Shown here: positions 1-7,360 of the stretch, piece after piece
How positions within the stretch are numbered: position 1 is the stretch's first letter
How the letters are laid out: the number at the start of each line of letters is the position of its first letter
Assembly: GCA_017632495.1 (NCBI GenBank)
Contig: JAGBRG010000124.1
Coordinates: 1 to 15,489, forward strand
Direction: 5' to 3'
From: Spirochaetales bacterium
Lineage (GTDB): Bacteria; Spirochaetota; Spirochaetia; Sphaerochaetales; Sphaerochaetaceae
Length of the DNA stretch: 15,489 bases
The notes under the pieces: generated by a model
Seen by the model: only the letters and a program-made list of their open reading frames with translations
Told to the model about the DNA's origin: nothing
The model's database searches: none
Translations under genes and position numbers: made by a program

Positions 1-175
1 ATCCATGGCGCTGGTTTCGGCTCTGATAATCGGAGTCATCACCTACTTCATCTGCCTTGGCGGATTAGTTTTAGGAAAGAAATTCGGGACAAAGCTTTCC
101 TCAAAGGCTTCTATTCTCGGAGGCATAATACTTATTGCCATCGGCCTTGAGATCTTCCTGAAAGGTATCCTATAA
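1..175 (+). CDS. mntP: MntP-family manganese efflux pump, C-terminal fragment
   Basis: The last 57 codons of a gene that begins before the window, read in the frame starting at base 2 and ending at TAA 173-175. The fragment is a hydrophobic helix, a short basic Gly-rich link (LGKKFGTKLSSKAS), and a second helix with ILGGIILIAIGLEIFLKG. The link plus the 'ILGG-ILI-IG' helix is the typical end of MntP (YebN/DUF204), an inner-membrane protein that exports Mn(II). The call rests on this pattern alone, since the catalytic part lies outside the window. The gene converges on tyrS and shares a terminator with it. Confidence 0.75.
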   Translation, partial: SMALVSALIIGVITYFICLGGLVLGKKFGTKLSSKASILGGIILIAIGLEIFLKGIL

Positions 176-207
176 AAAAACGAGGGGCAGTGCCCCTCGT
201 GGTTTTA
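174..207. terminator. Bidirectional intrinsic terminator between mntP and tyrS
   Basis: An 8-bp perfect stem (CGAGGGGC 181-188 / GCCCCTCG 192-199) with a 3-base loop. It has a run of A on its left (174-180) and a T-rich tract on its right (200-207), so a U tract follows the hairpin on either strand. It sits between the stop of mntP (173-175) and the stop of tyrS (219-221), which converge. Confidence 0.9.
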
Positions 208-218
208 TTGACAAATCG

Positions 219-1451
219 TTATTTAACAATAACTCTCATAAAGCGCTTCTTGCCGGCCCTTAAAATCAGCTCCCCATCCTTTGCATCAGATTTTGTGATG
301 ATGGTCTTGGGATCGGTGATCTTCTTCTCATCGATGATGCATCCGCCCTGGTCTATCAGACGACGGACATCGCTCTTGGTGGCGCAAAGCTTAGCCTCGA
401 AGAACAGATCCAGAACACCCTTGCCTTCGCCGAGTTCGATTTCGGCTGTGGGCATGTTGCTTCTGTCGCCTGAGCCGCTGAATGCGGCCTTGGCTCCGGC
501 TACGGCCTTGTCGGCCTCTTCCTGACCGTGGATGATCTTGGTGATTTCATAGGCAAGCTTGGCCTTGGCCTCGTTGATGTTGAGCTTTGGGTCATCGTAC
601 TGGGCAATCTCGTCCAGATCCATGAATGTGAACAGCTTCATGAACTTGGTGACATCAGCATCAGCGACATTTCTCCAGTACTGGTAGAAGTCGTACGGGC
701 TGTAAAGCTGAGGATCAAGGAACACGGCTCCCTGCTCGCTCTTTCCCATCTTCTTTCCGTCGGCACGCATGATCAGGTTGAAGGTAAGTCCGAAGCACTC
801 CGGTCCGCCCATTCTCTGAATCAGGTCGATTCCGGCTACGATGTTGCCCCACTGGTCGGCTCCGCCGATCTGAAGGCGGTTGCCGTAGTTTTTAAAGAGC
901 ATGTAGTAGTCGTAGGACTGAAGAAGCTGATAGTTGAACTCGATGAAGGACAGGCCTCTTTCAAGGCGCTGCTTCACACCTTCGAATGTGAGCATCCTGT
1001 TGACGGAAAAGTATCTTCCTACGTCTCTGAGGAACTCGATATAGTTCAGATCCACAAGCCAGTCGGCGTTGTTGACGATTCTGCCCTGACCGTAGCCCTG
1101 GGGCGGAACTTCATCAAAGTTCACGACCTTGGCAAGCTGGGATGCGATGCGCTTTGCGTTCTCCGCGATGGTTTCGGGAGGAAGAATCTTGCGCATCTCG
1201 GTCTTTCCGGAGGGGTCTCCGATAAGGCCCGTTCCACCGCCTACAAGGGCAAGCGGCTTATGACCGAACTGCTGAAGATGGTGCATGGCAAAGAACGGGA
1301 CGATGTGACCTACGTGAAGGGACGGACCTGTCGGGTCTGTTCCGCAGTAGAATGTCACAGGGCCTTTGTCCATCAGATCCGAAAGGCCGTCAAAGTTCGT
1401 GCAGTCTTTGACAAAACCCCTGTCAATCAGAACCTGAAGTGCTTTGTTCAT
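219..1451 (-). CDS. tyrS: Tyrosyl-tRNA synthetase
   Basis: A 410-residue class I synthetase that charges tRNA-Tyr in the cytoplasm. The HIGH-type motif is HVGH (46-49), the tyrosine-binding region carries ADQWGN (198-203), and the KMSKS-type loop is KMGKS (234-238). The last 65 or so residues form an S4-like RNA-binding domain. Length and motif order match bacterial TyrRS closely. The ATG at 1449-1451 has only weak AGG-type ribosome binding sites upstream, one of them overlapping the glyS stop. The gene starts 14 bases after glyS, so it is probably the last cistron of gltX-glyS-tyrS and ends at the terminator near 181-199. Nothing abnormal was seen. Confidence 0.97.
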   Translation of the reverse strand: MNKALQVLIDRGFVKDCTNFDGLSDLMDKGPVTFYCGTDPTGPSLHVGHIVPFFAMHHLQQFGHKPLALVGGGTGLIGDPSGKTEMRKILPPETIAENAKRIASQLAKVVNFDEVPPQGYGQGRIVNNADWLVDLNYIEFLRDVGRYFSVNRMLTFEGVKQRLERGLSFIEFNYQLLQSYDYYMLFKNYGNRLQIGGADQWGNIVAGIDLIQRMGGPECFGLTFNLIMRADGKKMGKSEQGAVFLDPQLYSPYDFYQYWRNVADADVTKFMKLFTFMDLDEIAQYDDPKLNINEAKAKLAYEITKIIHGQEEADKAVAGAKAAFSGSGDRSNMPTAEIELGEGKGVLDLFFEAKLCATKSDVRRLIDQGGCIIDEKKITDPKTIITKSDAKDGELILRAGKKRFMRVIVK

Positions 1452-1465
1452 ATGATTACCTAACC

Positions 1466-2794
1466 TTATACTCTCTTGTACTCTTTCGTAGCTTTCTTGA
1501 TTGTTGCCACAAGCTCAGAAACAGGAACTCTGACCTGCTCCATTGAATCACGGAAGCGCAGAGTTACAGTGTTGTCTGTAAGTGTGTCATAGTCGACAGT
1601 CACGCAGTAAGGAGTTCCGATCTCATCCTGTCTGCGGTAGCGGCGGCCGATGGCTGCGCTCTGGTCGTAGAATGTAACAAACTCGTCCCTAAGTTCATGC
1701 TCGAGCTTTGAGGCATACTCTGCAAGACCGTCTTTCTTGACAAGAGGAAGAACTGCGACTGTAACAGGTGCAACAAGCGGATGGAAGTGCAGGACTGTTC
1801 TGACGTCGCCCTCCTCCACCTGCTCCTCGTCATAGGCATCGGAAAGAGCCATGAGGACGTTTCTGGTAAGACCTGCGGAAGTCTCGACGACATACGGGAT
1901 GTACTTCTCGTTTGTCTCAGGATCGAGATATGTCATATCCTTGCCTGAGAACTTCTGATGCTGTGTCAGGTCGTAGTCTGTTCTGCTGTGGACGCCCTCC
2001 AGCTCCTGCCAACCCATCGGGAAGAGGAACTGGATGTCATATGCATCCTTGGCATAGAATGCAAGCTCATCCGGTCCGTGCTGGTGCCATCTGAGGTGCT
2101 CCGGATGGATGCCGAGCTTGTTGACGTAGAAGTTCATTCTCTGCTCTCTCCAGTACGGGAACCACTGCTCATCCGTACCGGGCTTGCAGAACCACTGCAT
2201 CTCCATCTGCTCGAACTCACATGAGCGGAAGATGAAGTTCTTGGTTGTGATTTCGTTTCTGAAGCTCTTTCCGACTTGTGTGATTCCGAACGGAACCTTG
2301 ACACGTGAGGATGAGACGACGTTCTTGAAATCAACGTAGATGCCCTGTGCTGTCTCAGGTCTGAGATAGATTGTGGATGCGGCATCAACATCGGCTCCGA
2401 TGTGTGTTGCGAACATCAGGTTGAAGTTTCTGGGAGCTGTGAAGGTTCCCCTGTTTCCACAGACCGGACATGGTGCGTTCAGGTCAATCTGGTCTGCTCT
2501 GAAACGGCTCTTGCACTGCTTGCAGTCGACCATCGGGTCGGTGAAGTTGCTGACATGGCCGCTGGCCTCCCAGACTCTGGAGTGCATTAGAATGGATGCG
2601 TCCAGTCCGACGATGTTGTCGTGCAGCTGGGTCATCTCCTTCCACCACAGGTCACGGATGTTGTTCTTGAGCTGGACTCCGAGCGGACCGTAGTCATAGG
2701 CTCCGTTGAGTCCCCCGTATATCTCACTGCTCTGGAAAATGAATCCACGTCTTCTGCAGAGTGATACGATTTTATCCATTGTTACTTCAGACAT
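1466..2794 (-). CDS. glyS: Glycyl-tRNA synthetase, single-chain (dimeric) type
   Basis: A 442-residue class II synthetase of the homodimeric type, not the alpha2-beta2 GlyQ/GlyS type. The N-terminal region has RRGF and SSEIYGG followed by AYDYGPLG. A zinc-binding insertion has C91, C94, C109 and C112. Motif 2 (about 178-198) begins FRNEIT and ends EFEQME, and motif 3 is ETSAGLTR followed by a DAYDEE segment. AAGGAG (plus strand 2802-2807) lies 7 bases before the ATG at 2792-2794, which supports this start over the internal Met6. The first 8 bases overlap the end of gltX, so the two are probably translationally coupled. Activation of glycine and charging of tRNA-Gly is the expected role. Confidence 0.97.
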   Translation of the reverse strand: MSEVTMDKIVSLCRRRGFIFQSSEIYGGLNGAYDYGPLGVQLKNNIRDLWWKEMTQLHDNIVGLDASILMHSRVWEASGHVSNFTDPMVDCKQCKSRFRADQIDLNAPCPVCGNRGTFTAPRNFNLMFATHIGADVDAASTIYLRPETAQGIYVDFKNVVSSSRVKVPFGITQVGKSFRNEITTKNFIFRSCEFEQMEMQWFCKPGTDEQWFPYWREQRMNFYVNKLGIHPEHLRWHQHGPDELAFYAKDAYDIQFLFPMGWQELEGVHSRTDYDLTQHQKFSGKDMTYLDPETNEKYIPYVVETSAGLTRNVLMALSDAYDEEQVEEGDVRTVLHFHPLVAPVTVAVLPLVKKDGLAEYASKLEHELRDEFVTFYDQSAAIGRRYRRQDEIGTPYCVTVDYDTLTDNTVTLRFRDSMEQVRVPVSELVATIKKATKEYKRV

Positions 2795-4262
2795 TCTCTA
2801 TCTCCTTCTCGAGCACCGAAATTGCGCGCTCAATACGTCTGTATGACTCTTCTTTGCCCAAAAGCCTTATGCAGCTGAAAGGCGGTGGGCTTACCGCCAT
2901 TCCGGTGACAGCCGTTCTGAGCGGGTTGAATACACCGGCGTTCTTGATTCCGAGCTTCTGTGCAAGATCCATAAGGTCCTGCTGAAGCTCCTCGTCGTTC
3001 TTTCCGGCCTCAAGACCGGCTTTGACCGTGTCATAGACATGCTTCAGGGCATCAAGGGTGCCTGAAGCGTCCATCTTCTTCGGAATCAGAAGTGAAGCCT
3101 CAGGAGCTCCGCTGTCTTTGAGGAACGAGGCCATTGAAACCACATCTGAAAGCAGTGTGATTCTGTCCTTGATTCCAGGAACAAAAGCAAGAAGGCGGTC
3201 CTTTGCACTTTCATCCAGAAGTCCTGCCTCAACAAGGTACGGCATCAGAAGATCTGCAAGTTCTGAATCGGACTTGCGTCTGATGTACTGTGCGTTGAAC
3301 CAGTCAAGCTTCTGATAGTCAAAGACTCCCGGAGCCTTGTTGATCTTCTCCAACGAGAAGCACTTTTCCAGTTCCTCACGTGAGAAGAACTCCTTTTCTC
3401 CGTCATAGGACCATCCGACAAGGCTCACATAATTCAGAAGAGCCTCGGGCAGATAACCTTTCTTTCTGAAATCCCTGACACTTGTCGAGCCATGGCGCTT
3501 TGAAAGCTTGTGACCGTCATTTCCCATGACCATGGGAAGGTGGCAGTATGTCGGAATCTCCCATCCGAATGCCTGGTAAAGAAGAACATGAAGCGGTCCT
3601 GATGGAATCCACTCCTGGGCCCTCATTATGTGGGTGATGCCCATCATATGGTCATCGATGACATTGGCCAGATGGTATGTCGGAAAGCCATCGGACTTAA
3701 GCAGAACCGGATCTGGGCTGATATCCTTGTTGTCTCTGGTGATGTCTCCCATCAGAACATCATGGAATGTTGTGCTGCCCTCTCTGGGAACCTTGAGTCT
3801 GATGACCGGCTTGATGCCCTGGGCCTCAAGCTCTGCCCTCTGCTCTGCGGTGAGATTTCTACAGTGTCCGTCATAGCCCTGGACTGGGCTCTTTTCCTCA
3901 ATCTGCTTCTGTCTTAGGGCCTCAAGTCTTTCGGCCGAGCAATAGCAGTAATAAGCCTTTCCCATCTCCACGAGCTTTTTGGCATATTCCTGATAAATGG
4001 AAAAGCGCTCGCTCTGGATATAAGGTCCGCATGGGCCACCTACTACAGGACCCTCGTCCCATTTGATCCCGAGCCAGTCGAGTGTATCGTACAGGTCCTG
4101 AAGGGACTCGTCGCTGTAGCGCTCACGGTCCGTATCCTCGACTCTGAGTATGAACTTTCCGCCGTTTGACTTGGCGAAGAAGTAGTTGAAAAGTGCTGTC
4201 CTGACCCCGCCGATGTGCTGAAGACCGGTTGGGGATGGTGCGTATCTGACTCTGACTTCCAT
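2787..4262 (-). CDS. gltX: Glutamyl-tRNA synthetase
   Basis: A 491-residue class I synthetase from the ATG at 4260-4262. The HIGH-type motif is HIGG (16-19), preceded by YAPSPTGLQ. RVEDTD occurs near 40-45, and the KMSKS-type loop is KLSKRHG (252-258). C106, C108 and C134 match the zinc-site region of many bacterial GluRS. An in-frame GTG at 4274 would add four residues, but the ATG has GGAG at the right distance and the GTG overlaps that GGAG, so the ATG is preferred. Whether the enzyme charges only tRNA-Glu or also tRNA-Gln cannot be judged here. First cistron of gltX-glyS-tyrS; its TGA overlaps the glyS start. Confidence 0.97.
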   Translation of the reverse strand: MEVRVRYAPSPTGLQHIGGVRTALFNYFFAKSNGGKFILRVEDTDRERYSDESLQDLYDTLDWLGIKWDEGPVVGGPCGPYIQSERFSIYQEYAKKLVEMGKAYYCYCSAERLEALRQKQIEEKSPVQGYDGHCRNLTAEQRAELEAQGIKPVIRLKVPREGSTTFHDVLMGDITRDNKDISPDPVLLKSDGFPTYHLANVIDDHMMGITHIMRAQEWIPSGPLHVLLYQAFGWEIPTYCHLPMVMGNDGHKLSKRHGSTSVRDFRKKGYLPEALLNYVSLVGWSYDGEKEFFSREELEKCFSLEKINKAPGVFDYQKLDWFNAQYIRRKSDSELADLLMPYLVEAGLLDESAKDRLLAFVPGIKDRITLLSDVVSMASFLKDSGAPEASLLIPKKMDASGTLDALKHVYDTVKAGLEAGKNDEELQQDLMDLAQKLGIKNAGVFNPLRTAVTGMAVSPPPFSCIRLLGKEESYRRIERAISVLEKEIENV

Positions 4263-4268
4263 AGTAAA

Positions 4269-4272
4269 CTCC
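4269..4272 (-). promoter_or_regulatory. gltX Shine-Dalgarno site that decides the start
   Basis: GGAG on the minus strand, 6 bases before the ATG at 4260-4262. It overlaps the alternative upstream GTG (4272-4274), which therefore has no room for its own site. A 6-bp hairpin lies immediately upstream (4274-4289). Confidence 0.8.
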
Positions 4273-4273
4273 A

Positions 4274-4289
4274 CATGGGAAGACCCATG
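4274..4289 (-). promoter_or_regulatory. Small hairpin abutting the gltX ribosome binding site
   Basis: CATGGG (4274-4279) and CCCATG (4284-4289) form a perfect 6-bp stem with a 4-base loop, directly upstream of GGAG in the gltX leader. It has no U tract, so it is not an intrinsic terminator. It might shape access to the ribosome binding site or be chance. A second inverted repeat, CTTATA/TATAAG, lies at 4327-4345. Confidence 0.35.
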
Positions 4290-4369
4290 ACTGTTTAGTT
4301 TTACAGTAAATCAAATAATCTTTCAACTTATAGGGGATATATAAGTATAAAACACTACCGCAGGTTTTT

Positions 4370-5272
4370 TCAGGCCCAGGGGCCTTCCTTCAACTCTTTG
4401 AGTAAATCTATTCGTGAGCGCACTCCCATCTTGCTGAAGATGTTGGCAACATGGTTGTTTACGGTATTGACCGAGATGTTGAGCTGGCCGGCTATTTCCT
4501 TGTTGGTAAGACCTTCGCAGATGAGCTGTACTACGGTGAATTCACGCTCTGAGATTTTGAACTTGGAAAGGCTTTCGAAACTGAGGTCCGGCTTGTTTTC
4601 GATTTCCTGTCTGTCAAGATCGAATCTGATGTAGTTGTAGACCACAATAACAATGGAGAATGCAAAGACGTAGATCGGGTAGCTGAAATCCGCAACAATC
4701 TCATAGAACAAAGCGAAGATTGAAAGCGGAATCAGCGACAGGCTGACTATGTTTATTGCAAGGGCAATGTGCCTTGCCGCAGGATCTTCGATGCTTTTCA
4801 GATTCACCCAAAGTGTCACAATACAGTAAGCATAGACGCCAAGGACCATAAGAGTCTGAATCAGACGCACCCAGAATCCGAAGGATGGCTCGTTGAGTAT
4901 CTGAGAAGCAAGTCCCAGGCCGAAATATGCGAATGCCACAGGATAGAAGCGAAGTGTCTGCCGCCTTCCCCAGGGCTTTGCTATAACCCAGCTTAGGAAG
5001 TACGGCAGAAACACTATGACAAATGCCATGCTGGCCATGGTCACGGTCTCGAATATGTAGTTGATCATGACCGAGATGCTCTCAGGCAGGAAGAACAGTG
5101 AGAGCTTTGAGGCCATGAACAGGACCATGATTCCGATAAGACAGCTCTGGAAGACAATGTACCTGCCGCTCCAGGCTGTCCTATGGAGAATATGTGAGGC
5201 TATCGAAAGCGCCAAGGCCATGCAGGCGACGGCTATCGAAGTTGTGTATGTGAACAGCAGTAGTCCGTTCAT
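4370..5272 (-). CDS. Membrane-anchored LuxR-type transcription regulator (about 7 TM helices + LuxR HTH)
   Basis: A 300-residue protein. About seven hydrophobic segments (roughly residues 4-26, 39-62, 68-98, 106-124, 133-155, 168-189 and 194-212) are followed by a cytoplasmic tail. The tail ends in a LuxR/GerE-type HTH (about 240-297) with ISERE, LICEGLTNKEIAGQLNIS and a VNTVNNHVANIF recognition helix. No receiver domain is present, so the membrane part is probably the sensor. Its ATG directly follows the TAA of the RloB-like gene with no base between, so the two are almost certainly co-translated. The signal and targets are unknown. The neighbouring genes suggest it senses or reports a state linked to the ATPase pair; that is an inference. 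The domain architecture is clear. Confidence 0.85.
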   Translation of the reverse strand: MNGLLLFTYTTSIAVACMALALSIASHILHRTAWSGRYIVFQSCLIGIMVLFMASKLSLFFLPESISVMINYIFETVTMASMAFVIVFLPYFLSWVIAKPWGRRQTLRFYPVAFAYFGLGLASQILNEPSFGFWVRLIQTLMVLGVYAYCIVTLWVNLKSIEDPAARHIALAINIVSLSLIPLSIFALFYEIVADFSYPIYVFAFSIVIVVYNYIRFDLDRQEIENKPDLSFESLSKFKISEREFTVVQLICEGLTNKEIAGQLNISVNTVNNHVANIFSKMGVRSRIDLLKELKEGPWA

Positions 5273-5902
5273 TTACTTTGCCAGAAGCTTCTGGTTGTGA
5301 GACAGATCGGCTTCTCCGCACAGCTCCTTTATGTCTTCGTAAAGAAGCGGGAAGCTTGTGGCAGCAACGCCTGTCTTCTTCTCTGCGATCTTGTTGTAAT
5401 CACCGGAGTTGAGAACAGCCTTGCTGAACGAGGAGAACAGTCTGAGATGAATGTCCTGGCCTTCGTTTGTAAGATATTCTGCAGTAGGCTCGTAACCCGG
5501 GAAAACCTTTGCAAGAGCCTGATCAAGCTGGGATGCATTGTCCGCATAGACATTCAGTGCCTTGAGGTGCAAGAAGAGCCACATGCTGAGGTTCGGAGAA
5601 ACCCAGCCGAGCTTGACCTTTCTGGAATCGGCAAGGCCCTGGGCTGCAGTGATGTCGGCAGGCTTGAGCTTGAATTCCGTCAGTGAGAACAGTGCCCATG
5701 CCGAGGCGAACTTTCCGGCGATTCTGGCCTTTCCAGTTGCCTTGATAAGATCTTCGAGAGTCTCTGCAGGAATGTACTGCACCGTCATGTTGCCGTATCT
5801 GCAGTCTTTTCTGACTCTGGAAAAATATGCGACCATCGCTGTATCTGCTGTTGCGATGAGTATGGTTTTCTTCGGAAGAATCGGAGTTCTCTTTCTGGTC
5901 AT
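5273..5902 (-). CDS. RloB-like (AbiLii-like) protein with its conserved acidic motifs lost
   Basis: A 209-residue protein. Overall layout follows the RloB family, the usual partner of AAA15/AbiLi ATPases: a basic N-terminus, a hydrophobic strand KKTILIA, a YF pair (26-27), a central strand, then the S-P...MWLFLHL segment (102-113). The family motifs are altered. The expected EGEKTE-type segment before YF reads TADTAM (18-23). The expected F-D-R-D-x-F reads FSLTEF (72-77). The Glu of the SNPxFExW-type motif is Ser106, while W108 and H112 are kept. The presumed nuclease-like acidic residues are therefore absent. AGGAGG lies 6 bases before the ATG, and the gene starts 1 base after the ATPase stop. 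Family membership is an inference from pattern. It could be a structural or regulatory partner rather than an enzyme. Confidence 0.65.
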   Translation of the reverse strand: MTRKRTPILPKKTILIATADTAMVAYFSRVRKDCRYGNMTVQYIPAETLEDLIKATGKARIAGKFASAWALFSLTEFKLKPADITAAQGLADSRKVKLGWVSPNLSMWLFLHLKALNVYADNASQLDQALAKVFPGYEPTAEYLTNEGQDIHLRLFSSFSKAVLNSGDYNKIAEKKTGVAATSFPLLYEDIKELCGEADLSHNQKLLAK

Positions 5903-5903
5903 A

Positions 5904-7163
5904 TCATGCCTCCTCGTTTACGAAGCGGAATTCGCTTGTGATGGGCAGTGCACCGAATGCGCCGCTTTCATACATAGCACGGGTCTTGCCGCTCGGGCCG
6001 ATTCTGAAGTTGCTCAGCGGATAGTAGACTGTAGATCCGATGCTGTCCTTTTCTGCGAAGTAGATGCCGTCTCTTCTGAGAAGACCGTCTTCCAGCAGTG
6101 TCGGGTTGCAGTCAACCGCAATCAGCTGGCTAGCACGCTTACAACCGTTTGTGAAGACGCTTGTCAGATAAATCAGGACCTCGGGATGCAGGAACATTCC
6201 GTAGTCATCCACAACCAGTACCTTGGCCTTTGTGAAGGCCTCGAAGAATGCAAGAGCCAGAAGTGAAAGTCTCTTGATTGAAAGGCTCTCTTTTCCGTAC
6301 GGGCTGAACATGGCAGCCTTTGTGTTGGTGTGGACGAAGAACACCATATCTCCGTCATTTGACTGGACGAACTTTCCGTCCTTATTGGAACCGACTCTGA
6401 TATCTCTGATGTCGGTGACGTCCATGCTCCAGAAGAAGTTGATAAGCTGCTCCTTCCATGCCGGATGTGCGTTGAGCATAGAAGCCACGTACTTTTCCGA
6501 TGAAGAACCTACGCCCATCGGAAGAATGTCCAGGACATTCTCAAACCAGTCGTAAACTTCCGAGCAGGTGTCACCACCCTTGTCGGCTGCGTTCTTTATG
6601 AACGAGTGTCTGCAGTCAACAGCCTTCTCGTTTCTCTTCTTGTCTCCGCGATAGAGCTTTCCCCAGCGGACCTTGTAGCTGACCTCATCAGAAAGGCTTG
6701 CTGATGCGACTCTGTCGAACATGAGCTTTCTGGATGTTCCGAAGTTGTAATAAAGACTCTCTTCCCAGATATGGTCCAGATCAGCCTTGACGCTGTAAGT
6801 TGCCACAACCTCAGGTTCCTCTTCAGAAACATATTCCCTTAAAAGGAATCTGACGGTGAACTCAGCGGGCTGGTTTTTGACATCACTATATGCAAATAGC
6901 CATCCTGCCAAAATCCTCTTGAGCGGGTTCTCATCAGAGCTGTCAGCCATGACAATACCCTTGACTGCTTCCAGAGCTCTGACGACAGTACTCTTTCCTA
7001 CTCCGTTCGGTCCTATAACCGATGCGGTTCTCAGAACCTTGAGCTTGTCGGAAACCAGCTGGATCTTGGTCTGGTCCATCCTCTTATCCTTCAGAGCCAT
7101 AAACGAGATGGTCTGCGGATCCTTGATTGACCTGAAATTGGCCATGGTAATATCAATAAGCAC
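5904..7163 (-). CDS. AAA15/AbiLi-like (COG1106-type) ATPase with degenerate catalytic motifs
   Basis: A 419-residue protein from a GTG start at 7161-7163. The N-terminus (ITMANFRSIKDPQTISF) is the family's usual opening, and the Walker A is intact: GPNGVGKST (51-59). Other motifs deviate. The signature region reads ESLSIKR (about 292-298), where an ES-x-GT-x-R pattern is usual. Walker B is VLVVDDYGMFLHPE (315-328), with Asp320 in place of the catalytic Glu. The H-loop, usually TTHN, reads VDCN (350-353), with Cys for His. The RRDGIYFAEKD segment and the final YESGAFGALP are kept. ATP binding is plausible; normal hydrolysis is doubtful. These ATPases pair with RloB-type proteins in abortive-infection (AbiL-like) modules, and the next gene is such a partner 1 base away. 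First gene of a unit ending in a membrane LuxR regulator. Confidence 0.8.
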   Translation of the reverse strand: MLIDITMANFRSIKDPQTISFMALKDKRMDQTKIQLVSDKLKVLRTASVIGPNGVGKSTVVRALEAVKGIVMADSSDENPLKRILAGWLFAYSDVKNQPAEFTVRFLLREYVSEEEPEVVATYSVKADLDHIWEESLYYNFGTSRKLMFDRVASASLSDEVSYKVRWGKLYRGDKKRNEKAVDCRHSFIKNAADKGGDTCSEVYDWFENVLDILPMGVGSSSEKYVASMLNAHPAWKEQLINFFWSMDVTDIRDIRVGSNKDGKFVQSNDGDMVFFVHTNTKAAMFSPYGKESLSIKRLSLLALAFFEAFTKAKVLVVDDYGMFLHPEVLIYLTSVFTNGCKRASQLIAVDCNPTLLEDGLLRRDGIYFAEKDSIGSTVYYPLSNFRIGPSGKTRAMYESGAFGALPITSEFRFVNEEA

Positions 7164-7168
7164 AAAGG

Positions 7169-7176
7169 CCTCCTTT
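7169..7176 (-). promoter_or_regulatory. Shine-Dalgarno site fixing a GTG start for the ATPase
   Basis: AAAGGAGG on the minus strand, 5 bases before GTG 7161-7163. It lies inside the longer frame that could begin at ATG 7190. The protein begun at the GTG (LIDITMANFRSIKDP) matches the family's N-terminus without extra residues, so the GTG is the better start. Confidence 0.85.
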
Positions 7177-7214
7177 GCCGGATTCGGCATCTTTTTTTCT
7201 ATTGCGTATTGTAA

Positions 7215-7243
7215 ATCATATAATAAATGGCCGTTTTTTGAAA
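7215..7243 (-). promoter_or_regulatory. Possible promoter of the ATPase/RloB-like/LuxR unit
   Basis: On the minus strand, a good -10 (TATGAT, 7215-7220) follows a poor -35 candidate (TTTCAA, 7238-7243) by 17 bases. A copy of the GGCCAT repeat (7227-7232) lies in the spacer. The region is AT-rich and is the only sizeable gap upstream of the unit. Transcription from cobO reading through is an alternative. Confidence 0.35.
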
Positions 7244-7357
7244 GGAAAAAGAAAAACTACACAAAATCAGGCCATCGTTCTATCAAAACAATGGCCTGTA
7301 TCAACAAAATTGATTGGAAAATAACAAAATTATGAATTTCAGGCCATTTTAGGCCAT
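7227..7357. repeat. Cluster of five GGCCAT/ATGGCC sites upstream of the ATPase unit
   Basis: Within about 130 bases between cobO and the ATPase, ATGGCC occurs at 7227-7232 and 7291-7296, and GGCCAT at 7270-7275, 7342-7347 and 7352-7357. Two of them extend to an 8-bp inverted pair, CAGGCCAT (7268-7275) and ATGGCCTG (7291-7298), with a 15-base loop. The sites could be operators or a hairpin ending cobO transcription; the downstream ATTTTG is a weak U tract on the minus strand. Confidence 0.55.
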
Positions 7358-7360
7358 CGG

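Noticed and set aside
528..1463. A 311-codon open frame on the plus strand opposite tyrS
   Set aside because: It lies wholly antisense to a clear tyrosyl-tRNA synthetase, shows no recognisable motif, and mirrors the codon bias of tyrS.
4263..4369. A T-box or other riboswitch ahead of gltX
   Set aside because: The gap is only about 107 bases and has no T-box consensus or terminator/antiterminator pair. Only short inverted repeats are visible.
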